Shown piece by piece: positions 55,483-64,000 of a DNA stretch of 64,000 bases; position 1 is the first letter of the stretch; each line of letters begins with the position of its first letter. This DNA is from Megascapheus bottae. Taxonomy: Eukaryota > Chordata > Mammalia > Rodentia > Geomyidae. Position numbers and translations under genes: made by a program. The stretch is taken from assembly GCA_024803745.1 (NCBI GenBank), contig JANJXV010000037.1, positions 2,665,001 through 2,729,000 on the forward strand, written 5' to 3'. Below the pieces are notes generated by a model that saw only the letters and a program-made list of their open reading frames with translations, did not search any database and was not told the DNA's origin.

Positions 55483-56081
55483 GATATATATGTATATATA
55501 TGTATATATGTCTTGTATTATTAGAATCTATGAGTAAGCTGTGAAATTATCAAAGAGTCATGATTTTTATAAACTGTTTTCAACTTCTCCTGAAGCAGAG
55601 AAAGGGAACGAGATATAATAAGAATACTTGAAATGGTGACAATCTTCTACTTTGTGAAATGATATTTTTAGTGTATTCATTTCTCTAATCGTTACCACAT
55701 TTATTTCCGTTCCCATGGGAACATAGAAAAGGACATTCCCCAGTTCCCTCAACCTTCATGGCTTCAGCTCAGGAAAATGGACCAGAAGTAAGTCCTTAAC
55801 AGCTGCTTTCTAAGGTGTTATTCAGCAGCTGGTTTGAACCACCAGCACTTGCTGGGAACTTGCTCCCTGAGAGATTCTGTACTTAGCTCTGAGGCAAGGA
55901 AGGTATGAAAAATAGTGCTAATCACGGTGGAGAAATGCCACAGCCACGAATCACTTCGCTACAGGGTGATGCCTGAATTAAGAGATGGTGCCTGCATTGT
56001 GTGTGAAGACCGACCCGAGTTTAGATGGGAGAAGTGAGGGAAGAGAGAGAGAGAAAAAATGATCAATTATTTCCCTGTTTC
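55284..56081. other. Unassigned stretch with (GT)n/(TA)n
   Basis: (GT)n at 55,452-55,481 passing into TATATG-type repeats to 55,509. The rest is unrecognised. Confidence 0.5.

Positions 56082-56116
<35 letters not shown>
56082..56116 (+). repeat. (AAT)n microsatellite
   Basis: About 11 AAT units. The poly-Asn open frame here is an artefact. Confidence 0.96.
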
Positions 56117-56119
<3 letters not shown>

Positions 56120-56995
56120 TCAAGAGTTGAAACACAAAAGGAAAAAAAGAGAGGAAACAAACCTCAGGAAAGTAGAAATCACCTTCTTCTTATTGCTGTG
56201 TCCATGTGTTAAAGGTTAGATGTGAATCTAGTTAAAGAAAACTAAGAACTTTTAAAGAAAAGAAAGTTCCTAACCCTTGGTTTTTCCCAGTGAAAAGAAG
56301 TCATGTAGTGATACTAAAGAATACTCAGTTTTCTTATCACATGATCATGATCAAAGGATATTATATACATGTAGGAAAATGTCATCATAAAACTCTTTAT
56401 TTTATATGATCAATACATGCCAATCCATTTTTAAAGAAAGATTCCCTCTGGATATGTTTATATGAGGTACAGGGTATATGTGGGAGAGATGTGTCAGTCG
56501 GAGAAGAGAAAGCCTGATTGTATGGCTGCCTGGCATGTATAAGCAACAGGGACACGGATGGAGCCTGAGTTCATCTGAGTGACAGGAAGAATCCAGCCAC
56601 TTTAAAATAACCAAAGTCATTGGCTAAGTCTGTCTCAACAAGGATAGAATTCCCAAGATCTCCCAATGCTCTCTGCATCTGCTTTTTCCCTCTGTCTTCA
56701 CAAATCCCCTGCCATTTCTGTCCTAGAACTCCCTCCAGCCATCCTCATATCCGTTTTACAATTCTATCCATGTCTTTTCTCTCCATCCTAAATTTCACAA
56801 TCCCAGAAAACATAGGGAAGATGCTCCTTCCAGGTGTGAGAAGGACTTTCAAATAATAATTATTGACATCTTGTCACCTACCCATTAAGGGAAACATTCC
56901 TAGAATGTAAGAAACAAAAGAGAACTATGTATTTTAGTACCATGCTCTCACTTTCCAGAGTTAATGTTGAAGAGCCACAGTGGGGTGGGCTGGGG
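56117..56995. other. Unassigned stretch
   Basis: No feature recognised. Confidence 0.4.
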
Positions 56996-57178
56996 GGGCC
57001 AGGAATTTGGCCTAGTGGTAGAGTACTTGCCTTGCACGCACGAAGACTCAGGTTTGATTCCCCCATACCATATAAAAAGCTGAAAGTGGTGCTGAGGCTC
57101 AAGTGGTAGAGCTCTAGCCTTGAGAAAGTCTAAGGACAGCGCTCAGGCTCTGAGCTCAAGCCTAGGACTGGCCAAAAA
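56996..57178 (+). mobile_element. IDL-Geo dimeric SINE, plus strand (cluster 1 of 3)
   Basis: aatttggcctagtggtagag, ctcaggtttgattcccccat, gaggctcaagtggtagagct, gcctaggactggccaaaaaa. Confidence 0.94.
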
Positions 57179-57194
57179 AGAGAGAAAGAGGGAT

Positions 57195-57390
57195 GGGCCA
57201 GGACTGTAACCTAGTGGTAAAGTGCTTATCTAGCATTCACAAAGCCCCGTGTTCGATTCTTCCATGCCAAAAAAGCTGGAAGTAGGGCTGTGGCTCAAGT
57301 GGTGCAGTGCTAACCATGTGAAAGCTCAAGGACTATGGCCAGGCCCTGAGTTAAAGCCCCAAGACTAGCAACAACCACAGCACAAAAAGA
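57195..57390 (+). mobile_element. IDL-Geo dimeric SINE, plus strand (cluster 2 of 3)
   Basis: gactgtaacctagtggtaaa, cgtgttcgattcttccatgc, gctgtggctcaagtggtgca, gagttaaagccccaagacta. It is more diverged than its neighbour (no ggcc in the 5' end, altered Geo centre), so it is an older copy rather than a recent duplicate. Confidence 0.9.
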
Positions 57391-57450
57391 GCCTCAGAAG
57401 ATTAGAACAGTTTCCCAGAAATTAACTATCTGGTAAGGTAGTATGCCCAT

Positions 57451-57470
57451 ATATATATATATATATATAT
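57451..57470. repeat. (TA)n microsatellite
   Basis: Ten TA units at the tail end of the next minus-strand SINE. Confidence 0.9.
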
Positions 57471-57666
57471 TTTTTTTTTTTTGCCAGTCCTGGGCTTAAG
57501 CTCAGGGCCTGAGCACTGTCCTTGGACTTTCTCAAGGCTAGAGCTCTACCACTTGAGCCTCAGCACCACTTCTGGCTTTTTTATATGTATGTGGTACCGA
57601 GGAATCAAACCTGGGTCTTCATGCATGCCAGGCAAGCATTCTACCACTAGGCCAAATTCCCGGCCC
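57471..57666 (-). mobile_element. IDL-Geo dimeric SINE, minus strand (cluster 3 of 3)
   Basis: Poly-T, gccagtcctgggcttaagct, ctttctcaaggctagagctc, taccacttgagcctcagcac, ggtaccgaggaatcaaacct, aggccaaattcccggccc. Near-consensus, inverted relative to the two copies upstream. Confidence 0.95.
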
Positions 57667-58395
57667 AATATGCCGACATATTTTAATAGTTAACCCCCTG
57701 GATTGAGGTTCAGAACTTAATTTCCCTTTATTGAAATTCTCATACCAGAAAGATTTTTGCATTGTCATAGAGGCATCACAATATTACTTTGACTATTCTC
57801 CATATTAAGCTAGAATACAATTTTCCTTTCCATTTTTATATTCAAAATTCAGTGATGTCTTTAAAACTCCTTCCTTATTGGCATGCTTATTGATTCCGCA
57901 CCCCAACTCTCTAAAATAATTGAATGCATTATATGATGGAAAAATCTATGCAATCATCCAAATAGTTATTCTTGATTATAATTTGCTAAGTTAAAAAAAT
58001 AAATTTTGGTTTTCTTGCAAATCAAAATGTGCTGGGAGAACTTAGAACAAATGATTTTAATAAAGAGGTGCCTGAAATTGAGTCTGATAGTTTTTATGCA
58101 TATTGCTTCAAACTATAAGGAGATACCCTGTGTTTCCACTTCTCAGATAAGTGGAAACTTACAGGATAGGCTCGAGGGTAAATGGTAGAGCCAGTATCCA
58201 AGCCCATGCACAGTGCTCATCTGAGGACAAAACAGGTAGAGTCAGAGATGTAGATGCTTTACAGTCTAGTAGTTTTAGATGGGTGTAATGAGGAGCAGGT
58301 TCCACTACTGTATATAGCCACCCCCCCCCAAATTTCATTCCCACAGAATTGTAATCAACTAGTGAAGATCAGTCAAAAGCAATATGTTACACCTG
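57667..58395. other. Unassigned stretch
   Basis: No feature recognised. C-run at 58,321-58,329. Confidence 0.4.
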
Positions 58396-58480
58396 CCATC
58401 CATCCATCCATCCATCCGTCTATCAGTCCATCCATCTGCCCATCTGTCCATCTATCCATCTGTCTATCTTTCAGTCTGTC
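58396..58480 (+). repeat. (CATC)n/(TCTG)n microsatellite
   Basis: ccatccatccatccatccgt passing into imperfect CATC/TGTC units, at the tail end of a minus-strand SINE. Confidence 0.95.
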
Positions 58481-58491
58481 AGTGTGTATCA

Positions 58492-58690
58492 CTTTTTTTT
58501 GTAGGTCATGGTGTCAGGCTTGAATGCTGGGCCTTCAGGCTAATGCTCTATCACTTGAGCCACAGCACCACTTCTGTTTTTTGGTGGTTAATTGGACATA
58601 AGGGTCTCATGGACTTTTGTGCCCAGGCTGGCTTTGAACTGTGATCCTCAGATCTCAGCCTCCTGAGTAGCTAGGATTACAGATGCCCTG
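58492..58690 (-). mobile_element. B1-like/Geo composite SINE, minus strand
   Basis: gtaggtcatggtgtcaggct, tgctctatcacttgagccac, ggttaattggacataagggt, cccaggctggctttgaactg, ctcagcctcctgagtagcta. The Geo half lacks the gagctcttcagctcaag segment. A TATC-type run follows at 58,695-58,725. Confidence 0.9.
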
Positions 58691-58744
58691 TGCTATCTCT
58701 TATCTATCTATCCATCTGCTATCTAGCTAGTCAGCCAGTTATAT

Positions 58745-58930
58745 TTTTTGTATTTTCAGGGTCTGAAATCAAGGCCTCATGCTTTTGTTCTGATTACTTG
58801 CTCCCAGTTGGTGTTCTACCACTCAAGAAATACTTCTAGGTTAATATTTTGCTACTTAATTGGTGATGGAGGCTCACCGCCTGCTCAGGATGTCTTCAAA
58901 CTATGATCTCAAACTCTGGCTGTACACTTC
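58745..58930 (-). mobile_element. Decayed B1-like/Geo SINE, minus strand
   Basis: cagggtctgaaatcaaggcc, ggtgttctaccactcaagaa, cttaattggtgatggaggct in the correct order. Confidence 0.6.
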
Positions 58931-59539
58931 AACTGTGTTATCAATTCCTGTCCTGCTAGATGATCCATCTTTCAGTGTGTGTCCTCTGGAAATCATTTAT
59001 ATTTCTTGGCACAAGAGACAAAAAGTTATTCCTTAGTCACTGATAAAATGGTTTCACCAGTATCTCTGGTTCCCTCTGTCTTTGTCTTTCTCTGTTACAC
59101 CTACTCACTGATTTTTAACTGGTGCACAAATCTATATTTGCATTCCTTATTATAATAATGGTTACAATTCAACTTGTACATCAACATACAACTACTGTTG
59201 TAAATAAGATTTTGGTTACTTATTAATTAAGCAGTTTTTAATCAGGTGCACAGAGAAAGCAGAGTTGTGATAAGAACAATGCATTCAAGGCAATATAGTG
59301 TCCTATGACTCCTTTGTGGACCTAGAGCCTGGGTGCTATGCTGGCTTTCCCTAGAAAAGATTTCAGTTGTGGTGATGCCTTCCATTCTTGGCATTGGCAC
59401 CACAAATAGTTCCTTTATCTACTTCTTTAACCACACCTTTCACCCTATGTCCAAATGTTTACGTCTGAAATGACTATGGGGCATTCATTTCTGGACATCC
59501 TTTTGCTAAGGTGAATTGAATTCTGGAATTAAACTAGCA
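58931..59539. other. Unassigned stretch
   Basis: No feature recognised. Confidence 0.4.
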
Positions 59540-59778
59540 GGGTAGATGCCAGTGGCTCAATCACTTGTAATTCTAGACCCTCAGAAAGCTGAGATCTGAG
59601 ACTTATGGTTTGAAGCAAGCTTGGGCTGGAAAGTCCATAAGACTTATTTCCAATTAACCAGAATAAAGCTAAAAGTAGGACTTTGGCTCTAGTGGTAGAG
59701 TGTTAGACATGAACAGATAAAGCTAAAGAACAGTGTCCATGTCCTGAGTTCAAGCCCCAATACTGATTCAAAAAAATA
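59540..59778 (+). mobile_element. B1-like/Geo composite SINE, plus strand
   Basis: gatgccagtggctcaatcac, tcagaaagctgagatctgag, linker tttccaattaaccagaat, Geo ggctctagtggtagagtgtt and tcctgagttcaagccccaat. Confidence 0.85.
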
Positions 59779-59852
59779 ACTAGAGTTCGTCATGTTAAGA
59801 AAAATACTGAGAGTTAAACTGCAAGTTCTGTCTCTAAAAAAACATGTCATGA

Positions 59853-60315
59853 CTCAATGATTTCCCTCATTTGACATAATCAGTAGAAACCTTGGACTCT
59901 CCTAGCAGAGATTTACAATAGAACAAAACCTAAATACATAAGGCCATATGGTATGACGCTAAATGAAAGGACTTCCAGGATACAGAAACAAAAGTCATAT
60001 AACGAGTGATTGTTCTCCTTAATGTACTATGTTATCTCTCATCTCTTTTGCTGTCCCTTGGTTATCTCATATTGTTACAGTATTTCACCTTGTTATCTGA
60101 TATATTGGATATGAGTATTTGGTTATTTGAAATTGGATAGGGAAGTGGGGAAAACAAGATGAGTGGCAGAGGGAGGGGGAGGGAAATGAGAACCAAGACA
60201 TGAGAAAGGGTATCGATGCATGTGAAGTAATGCACCCTCTATCTGGTGAATATAATGTAACCCTTCTATTAATTACAATAAAAATATATGAAAAAAAGAA
60301 TAACCTGAAAAAAGG
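59853..60315 (+). mobile_element. Young-subfamily L1 3' end, plus strand
   Basis: It starts at the ORF2 end (ctcaatgatttccctcattt), then the 3' UTR (ccttggttatctcatattgt), a G-rich patch at 60,171-60,183 with three G runs only, and aattacaataaaaatatatg. An 11-bp duplication (acatgtcatga) is at 59,842-59,852 and 60,316-60,326, preceded by A's on both sides. Confidence 0.9.
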
Positions 60316-60482
60316 ACATGTCATGAATATAATACAGTGACTATCTAGAGTGGAAAACCAGTAAGAAAGGGAGAGCCAACCAAGGGGTAGTGCAAAAGTG
60401 AATTATGAGAGTACATTGCATACATGCATGAAAATAGAATGATGAAGTCCAATATAAAAAAATGGGAGAGGTGAAATGAAAT

Positions 60483-60570
60483 GAAATTGTGGCTCAAGTG
60501 GAACAGTATGCCAAGCAAGAGTGCTTGAGGCCCCTAGTTCAAGTCTCACTACTGGAAAAAGAAAAGCAAG
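60483..60570 (+). mobile_element. Geo/ID-like tRNA-derived monomer, plus strand
   Basis: attgtggctcaagtggaaca (A box) and tagttcaagtctcactactg (B box) spaced about 50 bases apart. No left half. Confidence 0.55.
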
Positions 60571-60593
60571 AAAAAGTAATTCTCACTACTCAG

Positions 60594-60822
60594 TTGGGTG
60601 CCAATATTTTATACCTCCAATCCTAACTACTTAGGTGGGAGTTGGAAGTTGAGATTTGAGTATTATAGTTTGAAGCCAGTCCACACAGGGAAATCTGTGA
60701 AACACTTATCTCCAACAAATCACCCAATAGCTGGAAGTGGTGCCTTACAGTGCTGGTCTTGAGCAATAAAAGCTCAGGGACAGTGACCAGGCCCTGAGTT
60801 CAAGCCCCAGTACTGGCACTGA
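60594..60822 (+). mobile_element. B1-like/Geo composite SINE, plus strand
   Basis: atacctccaatcctaactac, linker atctccaacaaatcaccc, Geo tagctggaagtggtgcctta, ctgagttcaagccccagtac. The tail is a GAGAGCAAG-type imperfect repeat (60,823-60,862). Confidence 0.85.
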
Positions 60823-61051
60823 AAAGAGTGAGAGAGAACAAGAGAGAGCAAGAAAGAGTAATAGATGAGTGAATTCAATCAAGTAACCTATATGTGTCTG
60901 AAAATATTAGAGTGAAACTCCATTACACAATTAATATATATACCAATAAAAATAAACCTGATTATTCTAGTACTTGTGTGGGGATATTGACAGGGATCAA
61001 GATGCTCTGTAGTCATAAATTGACATACAGCTCATCCCCAGTATATATAAT

Positions 61052-61262
61052 ATATATACTCAGGGGGCTGAGATCTAAGGATCTTGGTTTGAAGCTAGTC
61101 CAGACAGAAAAGTATGTGAGACTCTTAATGTATCTCCAGATAACCAAGAAAACATACAAACTGAAAGTAGAGATATGCCTCTGGTGGTAGAATACCACCT
61201 TTGAGCAAAAAAAGCTAAGGCAGAGAGTGATGCCCTGAGTTCAAGCCCCAGTATTGGCAATC
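61052..61262 (+). mobile_element. B1-like/Geo composite SINE, plus strand
   Basis: cagggggctgagatctaagg, gtttgaagctagtccagaca, Geo ctctggtggtagaataccac and ctgagttcaagccccagtat. The 5' end is replaced by TA-rich sequence. Confidence 0.82.
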
Positions 61263-61503
61263 AGTCAGTCCATCACTAAGTCAACGTGTGGAACTGAAAG
61301 CCCTTGAGCAACTATTTCAAGATAACTGGAAATAAATTTAATATATAAAAGCCACATTTGGCTATTAGGCATAGAAACATATCAAACATAGAACATGTAT
61401 CAAATTGTGATTTGCTGTATATATAACAGACCCTCCACTTCAATTAGTGATATGTACCTGTATTGATAATAATGTTCTGTGGCACTTTACATTGTGCCAT
61501 TGG

Positions 61504-61538
61504 TGTGTGTTGTATGTGTGTGTGTGCATGCATGTATA
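61504..61538 (+). repeat. Short (TG)n repeat
   Basis: Interrupted TG run. Confidence 0.85.
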
Positions 61539-61544
61539 TACTTA

Positions 61545-61617
61545 CTGCTAATGAAAGCCACGGACTTTACCTGCCAAGCAAGCATTCTACTACTGAGTGA
61601 GCTATTTCCAAGCCCCT
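61545..61617 (-). mobile_element. ID-like monomer, minus strand
   Basis: ccaagcaagcattctactac then tgagtgagctatttccaagc is a reversed ID 5' end. The TG run lies at its tail end. Confidence 0.55.
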
Positions 61618-61639
61618 GTCCCTTACTCTTTCCTGCCAT

Positions 61640-61760
61640 CTGCGGGACAGGTACTATGGTTCTATCCATTTTAAAGATTAAGTCCCTAGAGGGGAAGTAT
61701 TTGACCTATGTTACCCAGCTAATAACTCACATCTTCTGTAGTTTCAATTTGGGAGAGTGA
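61640..61760 (+). mobile_element. MIR, plus strand
   Basis: ggtactatggttctatccat, tttaaagattaagtccctag, gacctatgttacccagctaa follow the MIR core in order. Confidence 0.7.
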
Positions 61761-62053
61761 TATAATACACAAATATTTCCCAGGATATTAGATGTCATTT
61801 GTGTGTCTCCCTAGTTGTCTATCCTAGAATCCATCTTTCTCTGGCAGTCATGGTTCCATTACTTACTTCTGAAATATCCTTGTCCCCATTTCAGATCTCA
61901 TTTTTACTTTGAAATAAAATTATGCATGATTTAATGGAAAAGTCATTTTCATGAAACATGGGCCTCTAAAATTGTAGCAAAAATCTATTTTCTGAAATAC
62001 AAGGAAGAGGGAAGTGCAGAATGACAAAATGTGAAGTTCTGTGATAGAGGAGA

Positions 62054-62058
<5 letters not shown>

Positions 62059-62095
<37 letters not shown>
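62059..62095 (+). repeat. (GA)n microsatellite
   Basis: About 18 GA units followed by a G-rich patch. No SINE beside it. Confidence 0.96.
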
Positions 62096-62097
<2 letters not shown>

Positions 62098-62179
62098 GGG
62101 GGAGAGGATTTCTCAAGTATCTCTGTCATATAGAAAAAGCTCAATATCCAAGTTACCTAAAGAACTAAAGAAATGCATT

Positions 62180-62369
62180 ACCAAAGATTGAAGAATCTCA
62201 TCACTAAATGAACTAAATAGACATATTCCAAATGAAGAAAGACAAATGGTCAATAAATATGTGAAATGTGTTTGATATCTTTTGTTATTAGGAAAATGAA
62301 AATCAAAACTCTGTTGAGATTCCATCCTTGTTGTCATGGGTGTGGTGTGGTCAGAAAACACAACAATAG
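62180..62369 (+). mobile_element. Older L1 ORF2 3' region, plus strand (part 1)
   Basis: aagacaaatggtcaataaat, ttattaggaaaatgaaaatc, aaaactctgttgagattcca: L1 ORF2 text. It continues at 62,575. Confidence 0.75.
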
Positions 62370-62561
62370 GAGCTGGCAGTTTGGCCTAGTAGTAGAGTGC
62401 TTGCCTAGCATGCACGAAAGACCCGGGTTTGATTCCTCGGTACCACATACATAGAAAAGGCCTGAAGTGGTACAGTGGCTCAAGTGGTAGAGCTCTAGCC
62501 CTGAGGAAAGCCCAAGGACAGTGATCAGGTCCTGAGTTCAAGCTCCAGGACTGGCAAAAAG
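62370..62561 (+). mobile_element. IDL-Geo dimeric SINE, plus strand, in L1
   Basis: gcagtttggcctagtagtag, cccgggtttgattcctcggt, cagtggctcaagtggtagag, gagttcaagctccaggactg. Flanked by similar acaacaa words, consistent with a short target duplication. Confidence 0.94.
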
Positions 62562-62574
62562 ATAAAAGAAACAA

Positions 62575-62687
62575 CAACTGTTGGAAAGGAATGGAAATGG
62601 AAATGGAAATTAGTTCAGCCTCTGTGGAAGTCATTTAAAGGTTTCTCAAAATAGTAAAATAAATAAATAAATAAATAAAATGGAGCC
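62575..62687 (+). mobile_element. Older L1 ORF2 3' region, plus strand (part 2)
   Basis: gttcagcctctgtggaagtc, aggtttctcaaaatagtaaa. (TAAA)n at 62,655-62,680 ends this piece. Confidence 0.7.
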
Positions 62688-63025
62688 ATGCATGCCAGTG
62701 GCTCTTTTTTATAATCCTACCTACTCTGAAAGGGAAGATCTAGAGGATTGCAATTCAAGGCTAGCCTCTATATAAAGCTCTTAAGACTCTATCTCAATAA
62801 AAATCTGGGCATGATGGAACACATGTGATGTTTCTGCCACTTGGGAAGCTGAGGTTAGGACTGTTGTTACAGGCAAGCTCAGGCAACAATATTCATGAGA
62901 CTACATTACAGAGAAAATGCTGAATGTATGGTGCTGTGGCTCAAGTGGTTGAGCACTATCTTTGAGCTGAAGAGCTCAGGGAGAATGCCCAAGCCCAGAG
63001 TTCAAGCCCCACAACCGACAGAAAA
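62688..63025 (+). mobile_element. B1 monomer followed by B1-like/Geo SINE, plus strand
   Basis: The first unit is catgccagtggctctttttt to ctctatctcaataaaaatct. The second is ggcatgatggaacacatgtg, ccacttgggaagctgaggtt, then Geo gctgtggctcaagtggttga, gagctgaagagctcaggg and gttcaagccccacaaccgac, with an A-rich tail of AAAGAAAC units. Confidence 0.75.
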
Positions 63026-63061
63026 AAAAAAAAGAAACAAAGAAAAAAAAAGAAACAAAGA

Positions 63062-63165
63062 AAATGCTGGAAGTACTGGATGTCATCCCAACTATTCAAG
63101 TGTAAATAGGAGGATCACAGTCCAGTCCAAGCAAAAGAGGGAAATCTATCTCAACAATACAGCAA
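63062..63165 (+). mobile_element. Decayed B1-like unit, plus strand
   Basis: ggatgtcatcccaactattc then ggaggatcacagtccagtcc. Only the B1-like half is visible. Confidence 0.5.
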
Positions 63166-63284
63166 ATTTTTTTTAAAAAAAGAGCAGATGATCTGGGTTC
63201 AAGAGGTAGATTGTCTACCAAATGAAAACCTTTGATACACACACTTGTACTCTCTCTCACACACACCCCACAATCCCTAAACAA

Positions 63285-63700
63285 CAAAACACCTAAAAAT
63301 GGAAACACCAAAGGAACCAACCATACCATCCCTAGGTATATACCTAGGGATATATGGACAGCTGTGTTTATTGCAGTACTAGTAACAATAGCCAAGTTAT
63401 GGAATCTGTCTTAATTGCCCAAGAACAGAGAAAATGTGACATAAATATATAATAGAATATTATTCAAGCATTAAAAATGAAATTGTGAAGTTGGATGAAA
63501 CTAAAAATCATTTTATTAAAGTATGCCACACTCATGAAGAGGAAAAAAGAAGGGGGACTAATTGGGCATGGGAAAAGGAAGACATATATGGGTGAGGCGA
63601 AGACAATGCAAGTATCTTATATACATGTATGAAATGTCATCATAGCCCTTTCTTCTGCATAATATTTGTTATCATAGTTTTGTTATAATATCTAGAATTT
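63285..63700 (+). mobile_element. Older L1 ORF2 end plus 3' UTR, plus strand (part 3)
   Basis: accatcccta region, tgtttattgcagtactagta, acaatagccaagttatggaa, agtatgccacactcatgaag, ending atgaaatgtcatcatagccc. It probably belongs with 62,180 and 62,575 as one element cut by three SINE insertions. A perfect 22-bp palindrome lies at 63,329-63,350. Confidence 0.78.
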
Positions 63701-64000
63701 ATAATAATATATTTGTTATCATCTGAGAGTGCAGAAGAGATCTAGCACTAATTTAAAAGAAAAAAAAGGCAAAGCAAAGTAATGAAGCAAAAAAAGGGGC
63801 GGGGGCAGAGCCAAAAGAATGTATTCTACTTGAAACAAATAAATGATTTAAAAGGAGCAATTGCCCTTGTTTCTGTGTATTTAAGCTGTGCCAAATACAA
63901 TGTTACAAAGGAAAAATAAATTTCTACATTGATTTAAAAAATAATAAATATCCACACATATATGAGTGTTATCCTTAAAGGAACATGTGAGCAGTTTAAA
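63701..64000. other. Unassigned trailing stretch
   Basis: AT-rich, with short A-runs. No feature recognised. Confidence 0.4.

Overview
The window is a stretch of gene-poor, AT-rich mammalian nuclear DNA from a rodent. I see no protein-coding exon of a host gene, no functional tRNA, rRNA or snRNA gene, no CpG island and no CRISPR-like array. What can be recognised is almost entirely transposon-derived, plus simple repeats. The best clue to the host is a dimeric SINE of about 190 bp. Its left half is an ID-like tRNA-Ala-derived monomer (key words tttggcctagtggtagagtg and gggttcgattcct). Its right half is a 'Geo' monomer (gtggctcaagtggtagagct ... gagttcaagccc ... gactggcaaaaa). From memory of the literature this is IDL-Geo, reported only from Geomyoidea (kangaroo rats, pocket mice, pocket gophers). 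The window is therefore most likely from a heteromyid or geomyid; I cannot choose the species.

There are three age layers. (1) Ancient mammalian repeats: MIR, L2-like pieces, two MLT1-like LTRs (5.9 and 28.6 kb), two pieces of one MER-type DNA transposon (7.4 and 49.85 kb), and old L1 sequence. The largest old L1 is a decayed antisense element spread over about 32.3-35.8 kb. (2) A middle layer of about 30 composite SINEs whose left half is 7SL/B1-like (ctgtaatcctagctactcag) and whose right half is again Geo, plus older ID and B1 monomers and older L1 3' ends. (3) A young layer: IDL-Geo copies, several with recognisable target-site duplications, and one L1 subfamily present at least six times (8.93-13.36, 30.66, 31.05-32.34, 38.34-40.15, 40.33 and 59.85 kb).

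Layout: 0-8.9 kb SINEs, old repeats and two long GGAA/TTCC microsatellites. 8.93-13.36 kb a 4.4-kb antisense L1, bounded by a 14-bp target duplication, carrying an ORF1 remnant and a broken but well-preserved ORF2. 13.4-28 kb sparse SINEs, microsatellites and long unassigned stretches. 28-36 kb a dense stack of L1, MLT1-like and SINE sequence. 36-46 kb nested SINEs and two young L1 insertions. 46-54 kb mostly unassigned DNA with MIR, L2-like and a few SINEs. 54-64 kb IDL-Geo clusters, L1 3' ends and simple repeats.

The only 'genes' are the L1 reading frames, and all are broken. I found no undescribed system. The observations most worth following are the Geo module shared by two SINE families with its own A and B boxes, the tendency of long microsatellites to start at SINE tails, and the precise insertion and deletion history of the L1 copies. 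Repeat family names come from memory of consensus sequences and boundaries are accurate to roughly 5-20 bases unless a target duplication fixes them.
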